From positions 33,452,616 through 33,516,615 of the forward strand of contig CM055280.1 of NCBI GenBank assembly GCA_029237695.1: DNA of 64,000 nucleotides, in the 5' to 3' direction. Source of the stretch: Conchocele bisecta. Taxonomy: Eukaryota; Mollusca; Bivalvia; Lucinida; Thyasiridae. The position numbers were made by a program, and so were the translations under genes. The notes beneath the pieces were generated by a model that was not told where the DNA came from, made no database searches, and worked only from the letters and a program-made list of their open reading frames with translations. Within the stretch, counting starts at the first letter, position 1. The number at the start of each line of letters is the position of its first letter. Shown here one piece after another: positions 46,118-56,934 of the stretch.

Positions 46118-48790
46118 AGCTCACCTGAGCGAAAGCTCATGTGAGCTATTGTTACCGCAATGTGTCCGTCGTCGTCGTCCTTGAACATTTTCAAACGTCT
46201 TCTCCTCGGTAACCATTGGGCCTATGGTCACCAAACTTCATGGTCATGGTCCTTAGGTAGGGGGATTACAAAATTGTTAAAATGACGTCATTACGTAATC
46301 CAAGATGGCCGCCGTCTAAAAATAGCACAAATTCTTAAAAAATCTTCTTCTCAAGAACCGCGAACCGGATTTCGACAAAACTTGGTAGGAATGATCGATG
46401 TACATTGCTCTTTCAAAGTTGTTAAAATGGTGACCCTGGGGTTAAAAATGGGCGTGGCCTGTGGGGTCAAATTTTATTTTTGACTGAATATGGTCATTTC
46501 ATATATCAAATTGAAGGTATCAATGAGGCGATCACTCTGGTGCATTTTTTGTCGAAATCGGATTGTTATGTCATCCAAGATGGCCGCCGAAAGGTCAAAA
46601 GGTCGTTGTTTTATTAGAGATTTCAAAATTCTTCTTCACATGAACCGCTTGGCCCATGGTAGCCAAACTTAAGTTATGGTCCATGGGTGAAGCCTTTTCA
46701 GATTTGTTAAAATGGAGGTCATCGCTAATCCAAGATGGCCGCCGTCTAAAAATAGCATACATTCTTCATAAAAATCTTCTTCTTTCATTAACATATAAAC
46801 CGAATAAAGTATACCACCAACCCATTCCCCCGATCACCGAGCGGACTTTGCAGGATTTCGACAAACTTGGGTAGGTATGATCGGATGTACAATTGTCCCT
46901 TCCCAAAGTTAGTTAAAAAAATGGGTGAACCCCTTGGGTCAAAAATTGGGCCGTGGGGCCCGTGGGTCAAATTGTTGGGATCAAATGTTTTATTTTTGAC
47001 CGAATATGGTCATGTCATATATCAAATTGAAGGTATCAATGAGGTGATCACTCTGGTGCATTTTCTGTCGAAATCGGATTGTTATGTCATCCAAGATGGC
47101 CGCCGAAAGGTCAAAAGGTAGTTCTTTTATTAGAGATTACAAAATTCTTCTTCACATGAACTTGGCCCATGGTACCAAACTTAAAAGTGTCCATGTGTGG
47201 TTTTCATTAAAATGGTCATGCTAATCCAAGATGGCCGCCGTCACTAAATTCTAAAAAATCTTCTTCTCATAACCGCTTGCGTTTCGACAAACTTGGTAGG
47301 AATGACGATGTACTTGCTTCCAAAGTTAAAATGGTGACCCCGGGGTCAAAATGGGCGGCCCGTGGGGTCAAATTGGGATCAAATTTATTTTTGACCAGGT
47401 CTGTCTATCAAATTGAAGGATAATGAGACTCTAGCAGTTTCTGTCAAATCGGATTATGTCTCCAAGATGGCCACCGAAAGGTCAAAAGGTCTTCTTTTAT
47501 TGAAAATTCTTCTTACATAACCGCTTGGCCCTGGAGCCAAACTTAAAAGTTATGGTCCATAGGTGAACCAAGCCTTTTCAGATTTGTTAAAATAGAGAAG
47601 TCATCGCTAATCCAAGATGGCCGCCGTCTAAAAATAGCATAAATTCTTAAAAAATCTTCTCATGAACCGCTTGCAGGATTTCGACGAAACTTGGTAGGAA
47701 TGATCGATGTACATTGCTCTTTCAAAGTTGTTAAAATGGTGACCCTGGGGTCAAAAATGGGCGTGGCCCGTGGGGTCAAATTTGGGTCAAATTTTATTTT
47801 TGACCGAATATGGTCATGTCATATATCAAATTGAAGGTATCAATGAGGTGATCACTCTGGTGCATTTTCTGTCGAAATCGGATTGTTATGTCATCCAAGA
47901 TGGCCGCCGAAAGGTCAAAAGGTCGTTCTTTTATTAGAGATTACAAAATTCTTCTTCACATGAACCGCTTGGCCCATGGTAGCCAAACTTAAAAGTTATG
48001 GTCCATGTGTGAAGCCTTTTCAGATTTGTTAAAATGGAGGTCATCGCTAATCCAAGATGGCCGCCGTCTAAAAATAGCATAAATTCTTAAAAAATCTTCT
48101 TCTCATGAACCGCTTGCAGGATTTCGACGAAACTTGGTAGGAATGATCGATGTACATTGCTCTTCCAAAGTTGTTAAAATGGTGACCCCGGGGTCAAAAA
48201 TGGGCGTGGCCCGTGGGGTCAAATTGGGATCAAATTTTATTTTTGACCAAATATGGTCATGTCCTATATCAAATTGAAGGTATCAATGAGGTGATCACTC
48301 TGGTGCATTTTCTGTCGAAATCGGATTGTTATGTCATCCAAGATGGCCGCCGAAAGGTCAAAAGGTCGTTCTTTTATTAGAGATTACAAAATTCTTCTTC
48401 ACATGAACCGCTTGGCCCATGGTAGCCAAACTTAAAAGTTATGGTCCATGTGTGAAGCCTTTTCAGATTTGTTAAAATGGAGGTCATCGCTAATCCAAGA
48501 TGGCCGCCGTCTAAAAATAGCATAAATTCTTAAAAAATCTTCTTCTCATGAACCGCTAGCCGGATTTCGACGAAACTTGGTAGGAATGATCGATGTACAA
48601 TGCTCTTTCAAAGTTGTTAAAATGGTGACCCCGGGGTCAAAAATGGGCGTGGCCCATGGGGTCAAATTTTATTTTTGACCGAATATGGTCATGTTATATA
48701 TCAAATCGAAGGTATCAATAAGGCGATCACTCTGGTACATTTTTTGTCCAAATCGGATTGTTATGTCATCCAAGATGGTCATCCAATTCC
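46118..48790 (+). repeat. Tandem array of ~440-bp units with a 'ctcacctgagcgaaagctcatg' left end
   Basis: The left end is the inverted word 'agctcacctgagcgaaagct'/'catgtgagct'. Units recur at 46303, 46732, 47225, 47613, 48053 and 48496 as judged by 'ccaagatggccgccgtctaa'. Each unit also holds 'catccaagatggccgccga' followed by 'aaggtcaaaaggtcgtt'. The right end is truncated at about 48790; a right end of the same family is at 55058. It is non-coding. Confidence 0.8.
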
Positions 48791-49440
48791 CTATCATTTC
48801 TACTTTACACTCTACTTTTCTATATCTGCCTAAATTAGTATACATGTTTAGCACAACAAGATGAAGAAATAATGCTATAGACTTTCAAATTCTCATTAAT
48901 GTTTCTTGCCTTGGTGACAGCTTCACATTTCTGCATCTTCGCTGTCTGGCCCATATTCGACGGGCGTATTTTGTGACTTGCGGCACTCTTGTTATATGTA
49001 TGATGCTCAATTTACATATACATAGTGAAGTATGTTATACCTTATAAACCATATATGGTCTACACAGCAATTTCATGGATAAATTGAGATCGTTCACTCT
49101 GGATCGCCAGTTCTTCTTACATTGCCCGCTGTCCGTAGTTTCCTTCCTGCTGATCTATATATAACTTCGAGGATGTTTCGGACCGTAACAGATTCGTTAT
49201 TTATGTTTGATTTTTTTTTTTGTCCCAAGTTTAAACTTAATGATATATTAACGATGAGCATGCGAAAGGTTCATATATCATATGTGATAAAGAACTTTCG
49301 CGTATATGTTGATTACACATAGTAAAAAATAGCAAGGTTGTCCCGAAGCGGTTTTGGTCTGAGCTTGCTAGCGTCCGAATCGTTAAAATACTATAAATTA
49401 CTGATTGAGGCCTTGGTATGTCATAATGAAATTGAAACAC
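48791..49440. other. Unassigned spacer
   Basis: AT-rich with no gene or repeat recognised. Confidence 0.3.
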
Positions 49441-49646
49441 TTTATATTTTCAATGCATTTTAAATCTTAATTACAATTCTGTAGTCTAAAAGTTGAGCAA
49501 GAAAGGGGTTTAAAGGAGATATACCAAGATTCTGTTTCTGTACAATACTTCCGTGTTATATGTTGCTATATAGCTATACCCATTCTGAATACAATTTATT
49601 GACCCGCACCTAGTCCGCACTTACACCTGTCCCATACCATATCGAC

Positions 49647-49658
49647 CGCGCATGCGCG
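49647..49658. promoter_or_regulatory. NRF-1-type site CGCGCATGCGCG, copy 1
   Basis: Perfect match to YGCGCAYGCGCR, 38 bases upstream of the ATG at 49685. The site type is known from animal core promoters; use here is inferred. Confidence 0.45.
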
Positions 49659-49684
49659 CACGGGAGACTTCCTCTTTGCTTCGG

Positions 49685-49786
49685 ATGGCTGGCGTGAAAG
49701 TATCCTTTTTGGTGCTCATTTTCGTTTGGCTGTTTTATACACTCTATTCATGGTTATTGTCCGAAAGTAGGCAATATCTTCTGTAA
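49685..49786 (+). CDS. Short ORF with an N-terminal hydrophobic anchor, copy 1 (possible first exon)
   Basis: 33 codons starting MAGVKVSFLVLIFVW, with a ~20-residue hydrophobic stretch ending in LYSWLLS, then TAA. Such a start looks like a signal peptide or signal anchor, that is, the first exon of a secreted or membrane protein. A GC-rich NRF-1-type site 38 bases upstream supports a promoter. Downstream exons are not visible in the window, and the splice donor is unclear: the sequence after 'ttattgtccg' differs between copies. The gene is not recognised. It could be a dead fragment. Confidence 0.35.
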   Translation: MAGVKVSFLVLIFVWLFYTLYSWLLSESRQYLL

Positions 49787-50098
49787 TAGAGTGGGCTATT
49801 CATTTCTATAAGTTGCTAGTCGAAAATATTTCATTTTGAAAGTATTTCGATTTTTTTTCCTGAGTGGCCACAGGGAGCGAACTTAAAAACGCTTTATATT
49901 TTCAATGCATTTTAAATCTTAATTACAATTCTGTAGTCTAAAAGTTGAGCAAGAAAGGGGTTTAAAGGAGATATAACAAGATTCTGTTTCTGTATCATAC
50001 TTCCCTGTTATATGTTGCTATATAGCTATACCCATTCCGAATACAATTTATTGACCCGCACCTAGTCCGCACTTACACCTGTCCCATCCCATATCGAC

Positions 50099-50110
50099 CG
50101 CGCATGCGCG
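50099..50110. promoter_or_regulatory. NRF-1-type site CGCGCATGCGCG, copy 2
   Basis: Same site as at 49647, again 38 bases before the ATG (50137). Confidence 0.45.
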
Positions 50111-50136
50111 CACGGGAGACTTCCTCTTTGCTTCGG

Positions 50137-50226
50137 ATGGCTGGCGTGAAAGTATCCTTTTTGGTGCTCATTTTCGTTCGGCTGTTTTATACACTCTATT
50201 CATGGTTATTGTCCGTATTAAAGTAG
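50137..50226 (+). CDS. Short ORF with an N-terminal hydrophobic anchor, copy 2 (possible first exon)
   Basis: 29 codons; identical to copy 1 for 25 of the first 26 residues (one Trp to Arg change) and then different, because of a 5-base 'tatta' difference after TTGTCCG. Here that point reads 'gtatta', a weak splice-donor candidate. Duplication with conserved upstream spacing suggests that promoter and first exon moved as a unit. Confidence 0.35.
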   Translation: MAGVKVSFLVLIFVRLFYTLYSWLLSVLK

Positions 50227-50699
50227 GCAATATCTTCTGTAATAGAGTGGGCTATTCATTTCTATAAGTTGCTAGTCGAAAATATTTCATTTTGAAAGTA
50301 TTTTGATTTTTTTTTCTGAGTGTGGCCACAGGGAGCGAACTTCGCGATTTTCCTATTGTTGGACGTTCCTATTTTCGACAAAAGAAATTTTTTATTTTTT
50401 TTTTTCGACTTTGTCTCGTTCGATATTTGAATAGGTTTTCCGTACCACATTCACTAATGGGCTAAGGGAAACCTAAACCCAGTTCGGGTCAGGAAATTTG
50501 GTGGTGGTCACAAAACGGGAACTTGTGATTCTCGCGAGATAATTTGTTTCCGTTGTTGCTAGAGACATAACGGTTGCTCTAATGAGAAACCGGGCTTGTC
50601 TCAGGCCTTCGGGGCAGCTATGGAGGGGCCTGACCATTCGGTACTATCAGGGTAAGTATCAATAAGTGAGATTCAGAAGCTATAGTGGTTTCTGAGCCA

Positions 50700-50990
50700 A
50701 GTCCGAGTCCGAATAGTGGCAGGGTGTCTCTTATGACTGAGACATCCAACGTCGCTAGTTCTGCTCTGGGTGGTCCGCTACCCACTGAGTAAGGACACCG
50801 GACACCAGTCGGTGTTCAGCAAGATTCAGAAACTAAAGACTGTTTCTGAGTCTATGCCAAGTCCGAGTCCGAATAGAGGCAGGGTATCTCTTATGACTGA
50901 GACATCCAACGTCGCTAGTTCTGCTCTGGGTGGTCCGCTACCCACTGAGTAAGGACACCGGACACCAGTTCTGCTCTGGGTTATACGCTA
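50700..50990. repeat. ~190-bp direct duplication in the gag start
   Basis: 'ccaagtccgagtccgaatag...gaggacaccggacaccag'-type sequence occurs at about 50697 and 50858 with the same ends. It is part of the same expansion as the 50-bp minisatellite beside it. Confidence 0.6.
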
Positions 50991-51180
50991 ACCACTGAGC
51001 AAGAACACCGGACACCAGTTCTGCTCTGGTTTATACGCTAACCGCCGAGCACGAACACCGGTTCTGCTCTGGGTTATACGCTAACCACTGAGCAAGAACG
51101 CCGGACACCGGACATTAGTTCTGCTCTGGGTTATTAGCTTACCACTGAGCAAGAACACCGGACACTGGACAGGTAGATTC
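50950..51180. repeat. ~50-bp minisatellite
   Basis: Units of 'cagttctgctctgggttata' plus 'cgctaaccactgagcaagaacaccggac' repeat about four to five times, with some shortened. It is probably an expansion inside the gag coding start. Confidence 0.75.
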
Positions 51181-51426
51181 AAGGGGATAGGCGATGTGGG
51201 TATAGTACACGCAAATCTAATTGGGCGCGCCTCAGTGGAATGCAAGCGTATTCCTCCGGTCAACAGAAGTGTCAAATATAGCCACTGATAACGGCGACGC
51301 TGGTCTTGACCACGCCGTTTTCAGCGGAATATCTGTTCAAGGTTATGGATATACAACAGGGTAACGGTATAGGACATTGGCCTACCGACACACTGTATTA
51401 GTCCTGAGGTGAGTCTGATGACGTCA

Positions 51427-51640
51427 GACAGGAAGGCGCACAGACTCGTCGATCAGGACGGGTAGATCCGGGTCTAGTAGGAAGAGAGCTAGGTATACTT
51501 CCAGTAGCTCGTCTACCAGGCCGCGGGATTGTATATCCATGAAACACAAACGACATTCTAGGTCGTGTCTGAGGTACGATCATAGAAGTCGTCATAGGCA
51601 TAGCAGACATAGATCAAGGTCACGATCAGATGATAATGTG
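51427..51640 (+). pseudogene. DIRS-like gag, Arg/Ser-rich segment
   Basis: One frame stays open for about 70 codons and is packed with Arg, Ser and His (RSGSSRKRARYTSSSSST, then HRSRHRHSRHRSRSRSDD). RS-rich stretches of this kind are usual in the gag of DIRS elements (family knowledge). The other frames contain stops. Upstream and downstream the frame is broken. A tRNA-like box A (TGGCGCAATCGG, about 51650) follows directly and may mark a SINE insertion. Confidence 0.55.
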
Positions 51641-52243
51641 GGCTTCGTGGCGCAATCGGTTAAGACATTCGGCTAGATGATGGTGAATTTCATAAGACAA
51701 AATGCACCAGGCTTGTCAGAGGAAAAGGGCACTTCACCGGTACGTGTGAATGTTAAAATCCTCTGATGGCATCAGGTGGGGAAGACTGGATGCACACTGG
51801 GAGTCATATAGTGATAGAGGACTCCGGACTGGTCTCAGCAGCTAGTGTATCTGTGGAGAACAGTGCCCCTTATCCGGAGGCAGTAGCTTCGGTATACCAG
51901 TATCTGTCTCCGGATAGTGGTCCTGTTTAACCTGCGCAGGTGTCGAGGGCTAAGTCTCTGTGTGAAGCAGACTAGGTTACTGCTTTCGAGGGTAGGCCTA
52001 GACTGCCTCAGCCCCACACTGTAGGAGCTCTAGAATTGATCTGGCACAGGGTTTGACCCCAAAACTAAGTTGGATTTCTTAAGCCCAATACTTTTCTGGC
52101 ACATCAGGGGCTCAAGTATTGGGTTATGCTTACTTGGCTCCTAGAGTATTCGGCCTTGGAAAAGGAGGCTCAGAGATGGGAGTATCCAAGGCTTAGTTCC
52201 ATAAGGCACGGACTTGTTTTGTGCAAGGCCAGAGCGACCAATG

Positions 52244-52848
52244 CAGAGCTGCCAACTGTTAAGATTTTTCCGTATTCCGGAAAATACGTTAAAAATACGG
52301 AAGTACGGACAACAATTAAAAAGTACTATTTTTAAAAAAATCAGCGCGGGAATATCTGGAAATAATAATTTCGTTTCACAATTCTGCCAATAAATCCTAT
52401 TTTTTTATTTACCCGTAATCATACTCGCCTAGGCGCTTACCATTTTAATTCTTGTGTAATAATAGTAGTTTCAAGCGCTCAGCGATATTGATTTATTCAT
52501 CACGTAAATTCATAAAATGTCTGCTCCAAAGCGTGCAGCCAACAAATTTGGGTATTTTTTATCGAAAGAAGTTGGAAGAACACATATGTTCATCACTGAT
52601 TACAGCGAGACATGGCCCCATTTGGTCCTGTCAAAGCGCGGTGATGAATTTGCGTCTTGCAAGCAGTGTAATTGTGATTTTTCAGTTAGTCATGGTGGCC
52701 GAGACGAGGGCCAAGGCTCTAAAAAATTTACCTTGTGCATATAAGTGAGTACTGATTTGTGTTCCGGAAAACATATGTGGCGTTCCTGAAAATAGCCCCT
52801 TTTTCACTCCATGTTCCTCATGTGACCGACATGGGGTTGGCAGCTCTG
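52244..52848. mobile_element. hAT-like DNA transposon remnant in DIRS gag
   Basis: It starts CAGAGCTGCCAAC and ends GTTGGCAGCTCTG, a perfect 13-bp TIR. The flanks ccaatg/ccattg resemble an imperfect duplication. It keeps the 5' part of a transposase gene. At 605 bp it is an internally deleted copy. Confidence 0.7.
52517..52744 (+). pseudogene. hAT transposase N-terminus with BED-type zinc finger, truncated
   Basis: 75 residues from a good ATG. Residues about 43-70 read LSKRGDEFASCKQCNCDFSV then SHGGRDEG: the C-x2-C and SHGG pattern is the start of the BED zinc finger found at the N terminus of hAT transposases. The His pair expected further on is missing because a stop follows at once (TLCI). 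BED fingers bind the element ends. The catalytic and dimerisation domains were lost by internal deletion. Confidence 0.65.
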
Positions 52849-53024
52849 CCATTGAGGTGAATGACGACAGAGCATTGGAGTCGCTGTTTCAGTAGTCAGT
52901 CAGAGCGACTAGGCATATAATGGCTACGTCTCTGACTATGTCGGCAGACATGGTTCTGTTGAGGAGCGACGCCACGTTAGCTACGGCGTCCATGCTTACG
53001 ATACAGGGAAGGGATCTCCTTCGG

Positions 53025-55398
53025 CAGGGCTGTACAAATGGGCACGCCCGACGCCCGGGACAAGTCGATTTTGGTCTCGGGCAAGTGGCTCTATGCTGAA
53101 AGTTAGTCCCGGGCAAGTCACTATTTTCCGTTGAAACGTCCCGCCGCAAGCCTGTTTTCTTCACTAGACTAATCCTAAATTGTAACATTTCATCGATCGA
53201 TAACGCCTCGGGCGTGTATCGGCTTCCCTGTGGCGATACACACTTACACAGAAGCTGCTATACTGTGTATATAGCAAGAAAAGTGATATACTAGCTGTGA
53301 CCCTGATTAGATTAATTTATTCGAATTTGAAAGCATAATCCCCACGACAATTCCGCATGAACTCTGAATTTTGTGTCAACTTTTCAACACCATTAACGGA
53401 CAGATCTGCGTATAATCCAGAGTTTTTTTTTAATCCATTCCTTTCGGAATACACATTTACGGGTATGAAATTATTAATTTTTATTTTTGTTATTTCTCAA
53501 TGAAAGTATACGATGTGACCACTCATTTGAACCGTCTTGACGAGACGGATTACATGGTGGTCGCGGCATATACTTCTGAGTGCATAGAAGGAAAATATTT
53601 GTCCGCCAACATAAGCGTATCCTCAGCTTGAAAAATGGGTTACTGCATGATTGCCCCGTGATGCGATGATGAAAGTCGCACGTTCGCGACGTCTGGCACA
53701 TCAAAAGGCGTGTTGACCAATCAGTAACATTTCAAAACATAGCCTAAGCCTAAACACAGTTTACAGCCTCGTGCTGAATGAGGTCATACAATAAACACCT
53801 GTACACACAGCTGGGTGTATCAATTTTTTGCGCAAAGCATCACACAAATCTCGTCTGTGTAATATGTGTCTGGTGTAATCGCATCTGGATTTGGAATTCA
53901 TATATCCCCTGGCACGGATATTGCACGGTTCGGATAAGCAACACGGAAGGTCGTGTGTCGCGGACTTCCGTGCAATAGGGGGGGTCGCACTGTATGCATA
54001 TTTACATGATTACCTGATTAAAGGTATTACATTTGCTAACATACTAATAATAATTCTTTCATGTACTTTGAATGATGGCCACCGAAAGGTAAAAAATTTG
54101 TTTTACGATTTCAAACGTATTATTCTTGTGAACTGCTGGGCCGATATTGGCCAAACTTAACTGAAATGGTTTGTTGGTGAAGCCTGTTCATTTCTTTTGT
54201 CAAAATGGAGGTCATCACCAAATCCAAGATGTCCGCCGTTGAAAAGTAGGTCAAATTGTCCAAAAAATCTTCTTCTCACAAACCTCCAGGCTGATTTCGA
54301 CGAAACTTGGTGTGAATGATTGATATTTAACGCTGTTTCAGATTTGTTCATATGGTGGCACCTGGGTCAAAAATGGGCGTGGCCCGAGAGGTCAACTAGG
54401 GGTCAAATTATATTTTTGACCGAATATGGTCATATAATATATCCAATCCAAGATATCGACGAGACGATCACTCTGGAGCATGTTTTGCCAAAATCAGATG
54501 ATTACGTCATCCAAGATGGCCACCGACAGGTCAAAAGGTTGTTCTTTTACTAAAAAGATTTCAAAGGACTTCTTCGTTGTGAACTGCTTGGCCGATATTG
54601 ACCAAACTTAACTGAAATGGTTTGTTGGTGAAGCCTGTTCATTTTTGTCAAAATGGAGGTCATCACCAAATCCAAGATGTCCGCCGTTGAAAAGTAGGTC
54701 AAATTGTCAAAACATCTTCTTCTCACAAACCGCCAGGCCGATTTCGACGAAACTTTGTATGAATGATCGATAGTTAACGCTGATTCAGATTTGTTCATAT
54801 GGTGACCTCTGGGTCAAAAATGGTCATGGCCTGAGGGGTCAAATTTTATTTTTGACCGAATATGGTCATTTTATATATCAAATCGAATTTATAGCAGTAA
54901 ATCACATGCACATTCGCAATATATGTTAGATCAGAAGGTACCAACAAATTCTGTGGAACGTTTGAAGTTGTAAGTGAAGAGTCTTTGTGAAATCAAGATG
55001 ACCACTATGGAGGCTTTTAGGTGAGCGATACAGGCCCATTTGGGCCTCTTGTTTAAATATTTTTTTGGGATCCACGAGAGACCCGCGTTATAATGGAGAT
55101 CGCGCTATACGCGATCGCGTTATAATGGAGCTGCAGTGTAATTAGCGAATTAACAGCTGTTGCCAACAAAAAAAAACTGAAATTTCAAAAAGTTTATTAT
55201 TTACCGTTCCGCGAACATACTGATAGACATTAAATATTGTAAATATAGACGTGATTTCATTTTCGAGACGGTCAAATGAGTGGACTCCCCGGAATATGTA
55301 TATGTACATTATAATTTCCAAGACAAGTCAGGGAAAGTCACTTTTGTCAAGTCACTTGTCCGGGACAAGTGGCTAAAAAATCAATTTGTACAGCCCTG
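53025..55398. mobile_element. DNA transposon with 5-bp target duplication TTCGG, nested in DIRS gag
   Basis: Both ends read CAGGGCTGTACAAAT inward; the first ~80 bases hold repeated 'cgggcaagt'/'gggacaagt' words. TTCGG lies at 53020-53024 and 55399-55403. Taking out the element and one TTCGG restores the open gag frame across the joint. No transposase is recognised inside. Another repeat (ending 55058) lies within it. Confidence 0.75.
54060..55058 (+). repeat. Right-hand part of a '~440-bp unit' repeat, nested
   Basis: Two units with 'ccaagatgtccgccgttgaa' (about 54223 and 54662) and 'ccaagatggccaccga', ending in 'gtgagcgatacaggccc' at about 55020-55058. It is the same family as 46118-48790 but more diverged, and its left end is missing. 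Confidence 0.7.
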
Positions 55399-55403
55399 TT
55401 CGG

Positions 55404-55568
55404 GAAGCATCCCTTCAGGCCACGAATCTGTTTGGAAACAGATGTTCTCAGGTGACTGCTGCTGACGCTACAGTAAGACAGAGTCAGCAGTTAGCGAGAC
55501 TATCAGTGGCCTCTTTAGCCAAGCGGTTCACTTATAGAAGCGCAACTCGGGCTGGAAAGGGGACATAA
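55404..55568 (+). pseudogene. DIRS-like gag, C-terminal segment
   Basis: The open stretch reads EASLQATNLFGNRCSQ, then ARLSVASLAKRFTYR. It continues the frame that stops at the left border of the nested transposon (MLTIQGRDLL, about 52994-53024). Gag of DIRS elements usually ends with such a basic, Ala/Ser-rich stretch. After this point frame breaks occur before the reverse transcriptase. Confidence 0.45.
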
Positions 55569-55639
55569 GCAAGCTTCAACATCCCCTTCTCCTAACCCAG
55601 CGAGTGAGGTAACGGGTAGCTTTAAGCAACCCATAACAC

Positions 55640-56790
55640 CTATACAGCCCCAATAGGGTGGGGCTCCCAGAGGGGCGCTACACGCATCAGAGATTGGCAG
55701 TCTCCGAGCTTCTACAGCGGGCTGTTTGTTGTACCAACAAAGGTACAATAAACAGATCATTTCTAGATAGAGACGGCTCGATCGATACGTCGGACTATGA
55801 GAGTCAACGATTGGGCAGTCTCCATCGAACCACAGGAAGGTTATCTTCATATACCGATATGCCATGCGTCCAGAAACTTTCTAAGCTTTCAGTCGCAAGG
55901 CATGGTATAGCAGTTTTGTGTCCTACCGTTCAGAATAGCCACGGCTCCTAGGGTGTTCACAAAACTAATAGAGGTAATCTCGGCAGAGTCCAGACTGTGT
56001 GTTATTGCATACTTCAATACTTGGACGACTGGCTCCTGCACGATCAGTCCAGAGACACACTGCTACTCAAGCTGCTTGTGTTCTGGGATCTTATCACGGG
56101 GTTGGGTCTCATGCCGAACATAGAGATGTCGGAACTAGTACCGAAACAAGACATCTGATACGTAGGGATGAGTTTCCTTACAGGCTGGGGATAGTCAGGG
56201 TACACTTGGACAGTGCCGATAGGTACAGAGTTGACATGATGTTGCGAGTGATCTTCAAAGCTGTGTATCCACTTCAACTACCATCCAGGGGGCTATTTTA
56301 GCTGCTAGGGGTATTGAATTCAGAGGCAGATATGCGGTGTAGGTCGTCTACCAATGTACTGTGGACTACCTATTGAGGGGGGTTCGAAAGTCCTTAACGA
56401 GGGGTCACTGTCAAAGACAGTGACCAACGCGGTTATCAACAGGTAGAGCCACCCCTGGTTGGGTCTGTTTGCCACCATGATGGACAATCAGATCTCAATG
56501 TATGTGTCTCCAGTTCTGGACTCTAGGGCATAGGCGGTGGGTGCATGTCCGTCTCATGGAAATGAGTATACGGGTAAGCATTTCCACAATCAGTAAATTC
56601 GGGTCACACTAGTGGCACCATGCTGGCCAATGACAAGTTGGTTCTCCAGCATACTGGAGCATCTAGTGTACCATCCGGTGGGCATTCCAGTGTTTCCCAA
56701 GCTTCTGTCACAGCATGCAGGGGGGACACTTCATGCGAATACGCTCGTTCTGATTCTTCACGTCTGGAGGTGATCGGAAAGGACAAATTT
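55640..56790 (+). pseudogene. DIRS-like reverse transcriptase / RNase H, multiply frameshifted
   Basis: Segments in order: an LPEGRYTHQRLAVSELLQRAV lead-in (about 55656); NDWAVSIEPQEGYLHIP (55807-55857), the first catalytic motif, where the usual Asp residues read Glu; QFCVLPFRIATAP then RVFTKLIEV (about 55911-55978); QYLDDWLLHDQ (about 56020-56052), with the catalytic Asp pair intact; LMPNIEMSELVPKQDI then YVGMSFL, with an in-frame TGA between them. The RNase H end includes VTLVAPCWPMTSW then FSSILEHLV (about 56604-56670). At least three frame changes and three stops. QYLDDW and the APCWP block are typical of DIRS and not of LINE or LTR enzymes. The element replicated through a circular DNA intermediate in its active form (family knowledge); this copy is dead. 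Confidence 0.8.
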
Positions 56791-56934
56791 TCGCGGCTAG
56801 CTGCAGCAATTATTGCACAGGTAAAGTCATTTTGCTACTGCATGCTAAGACGTGTTAATTGCTGTAAGTTAGGCCTTTTTTTTTTAATGACTTGGTTTAC
56901 TGATCCGCCGCACCTAATTTTGCCGATTTAGAAA

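Larger units (their letters stand above)
49441..50345. repeat. 452-bp tandem duplication of a promoter-like block
   Basis: 49441-49892 and 49893-50345 are near-identical, with a few substitutions and a 5-base indel. Each copy contains an NRF-1-type site and a short membrane-anchor reading frame. Confidence 0.85.
50590..56800 (+). mobile_element. Decayed DIRS-like retroelement split by two DNA transposons
   Basis: In order on the plus strand: a repetitive Ser-rich start, an RS-rich gag segment (51427-51640), a second gag-like stretch (52080-52243, 52849-53024, 55404-55560), reverse transcriptase with YLDDWLL, and an RNase H region (to about 56790). The host sequence resumes after each insertion. 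No tyrosine recombinase and no split direct or inverted termini were found, so the right part is lost. Total host length is only about 3.2 kb. Confidence 0.75.

Noticed and set aside
51643..51720. tRNA-Asn-like gene
   Set aside because: Only box A (TGGCGCAATCGG) is good; no box B follows at the right distance. At most a truncated SINE.
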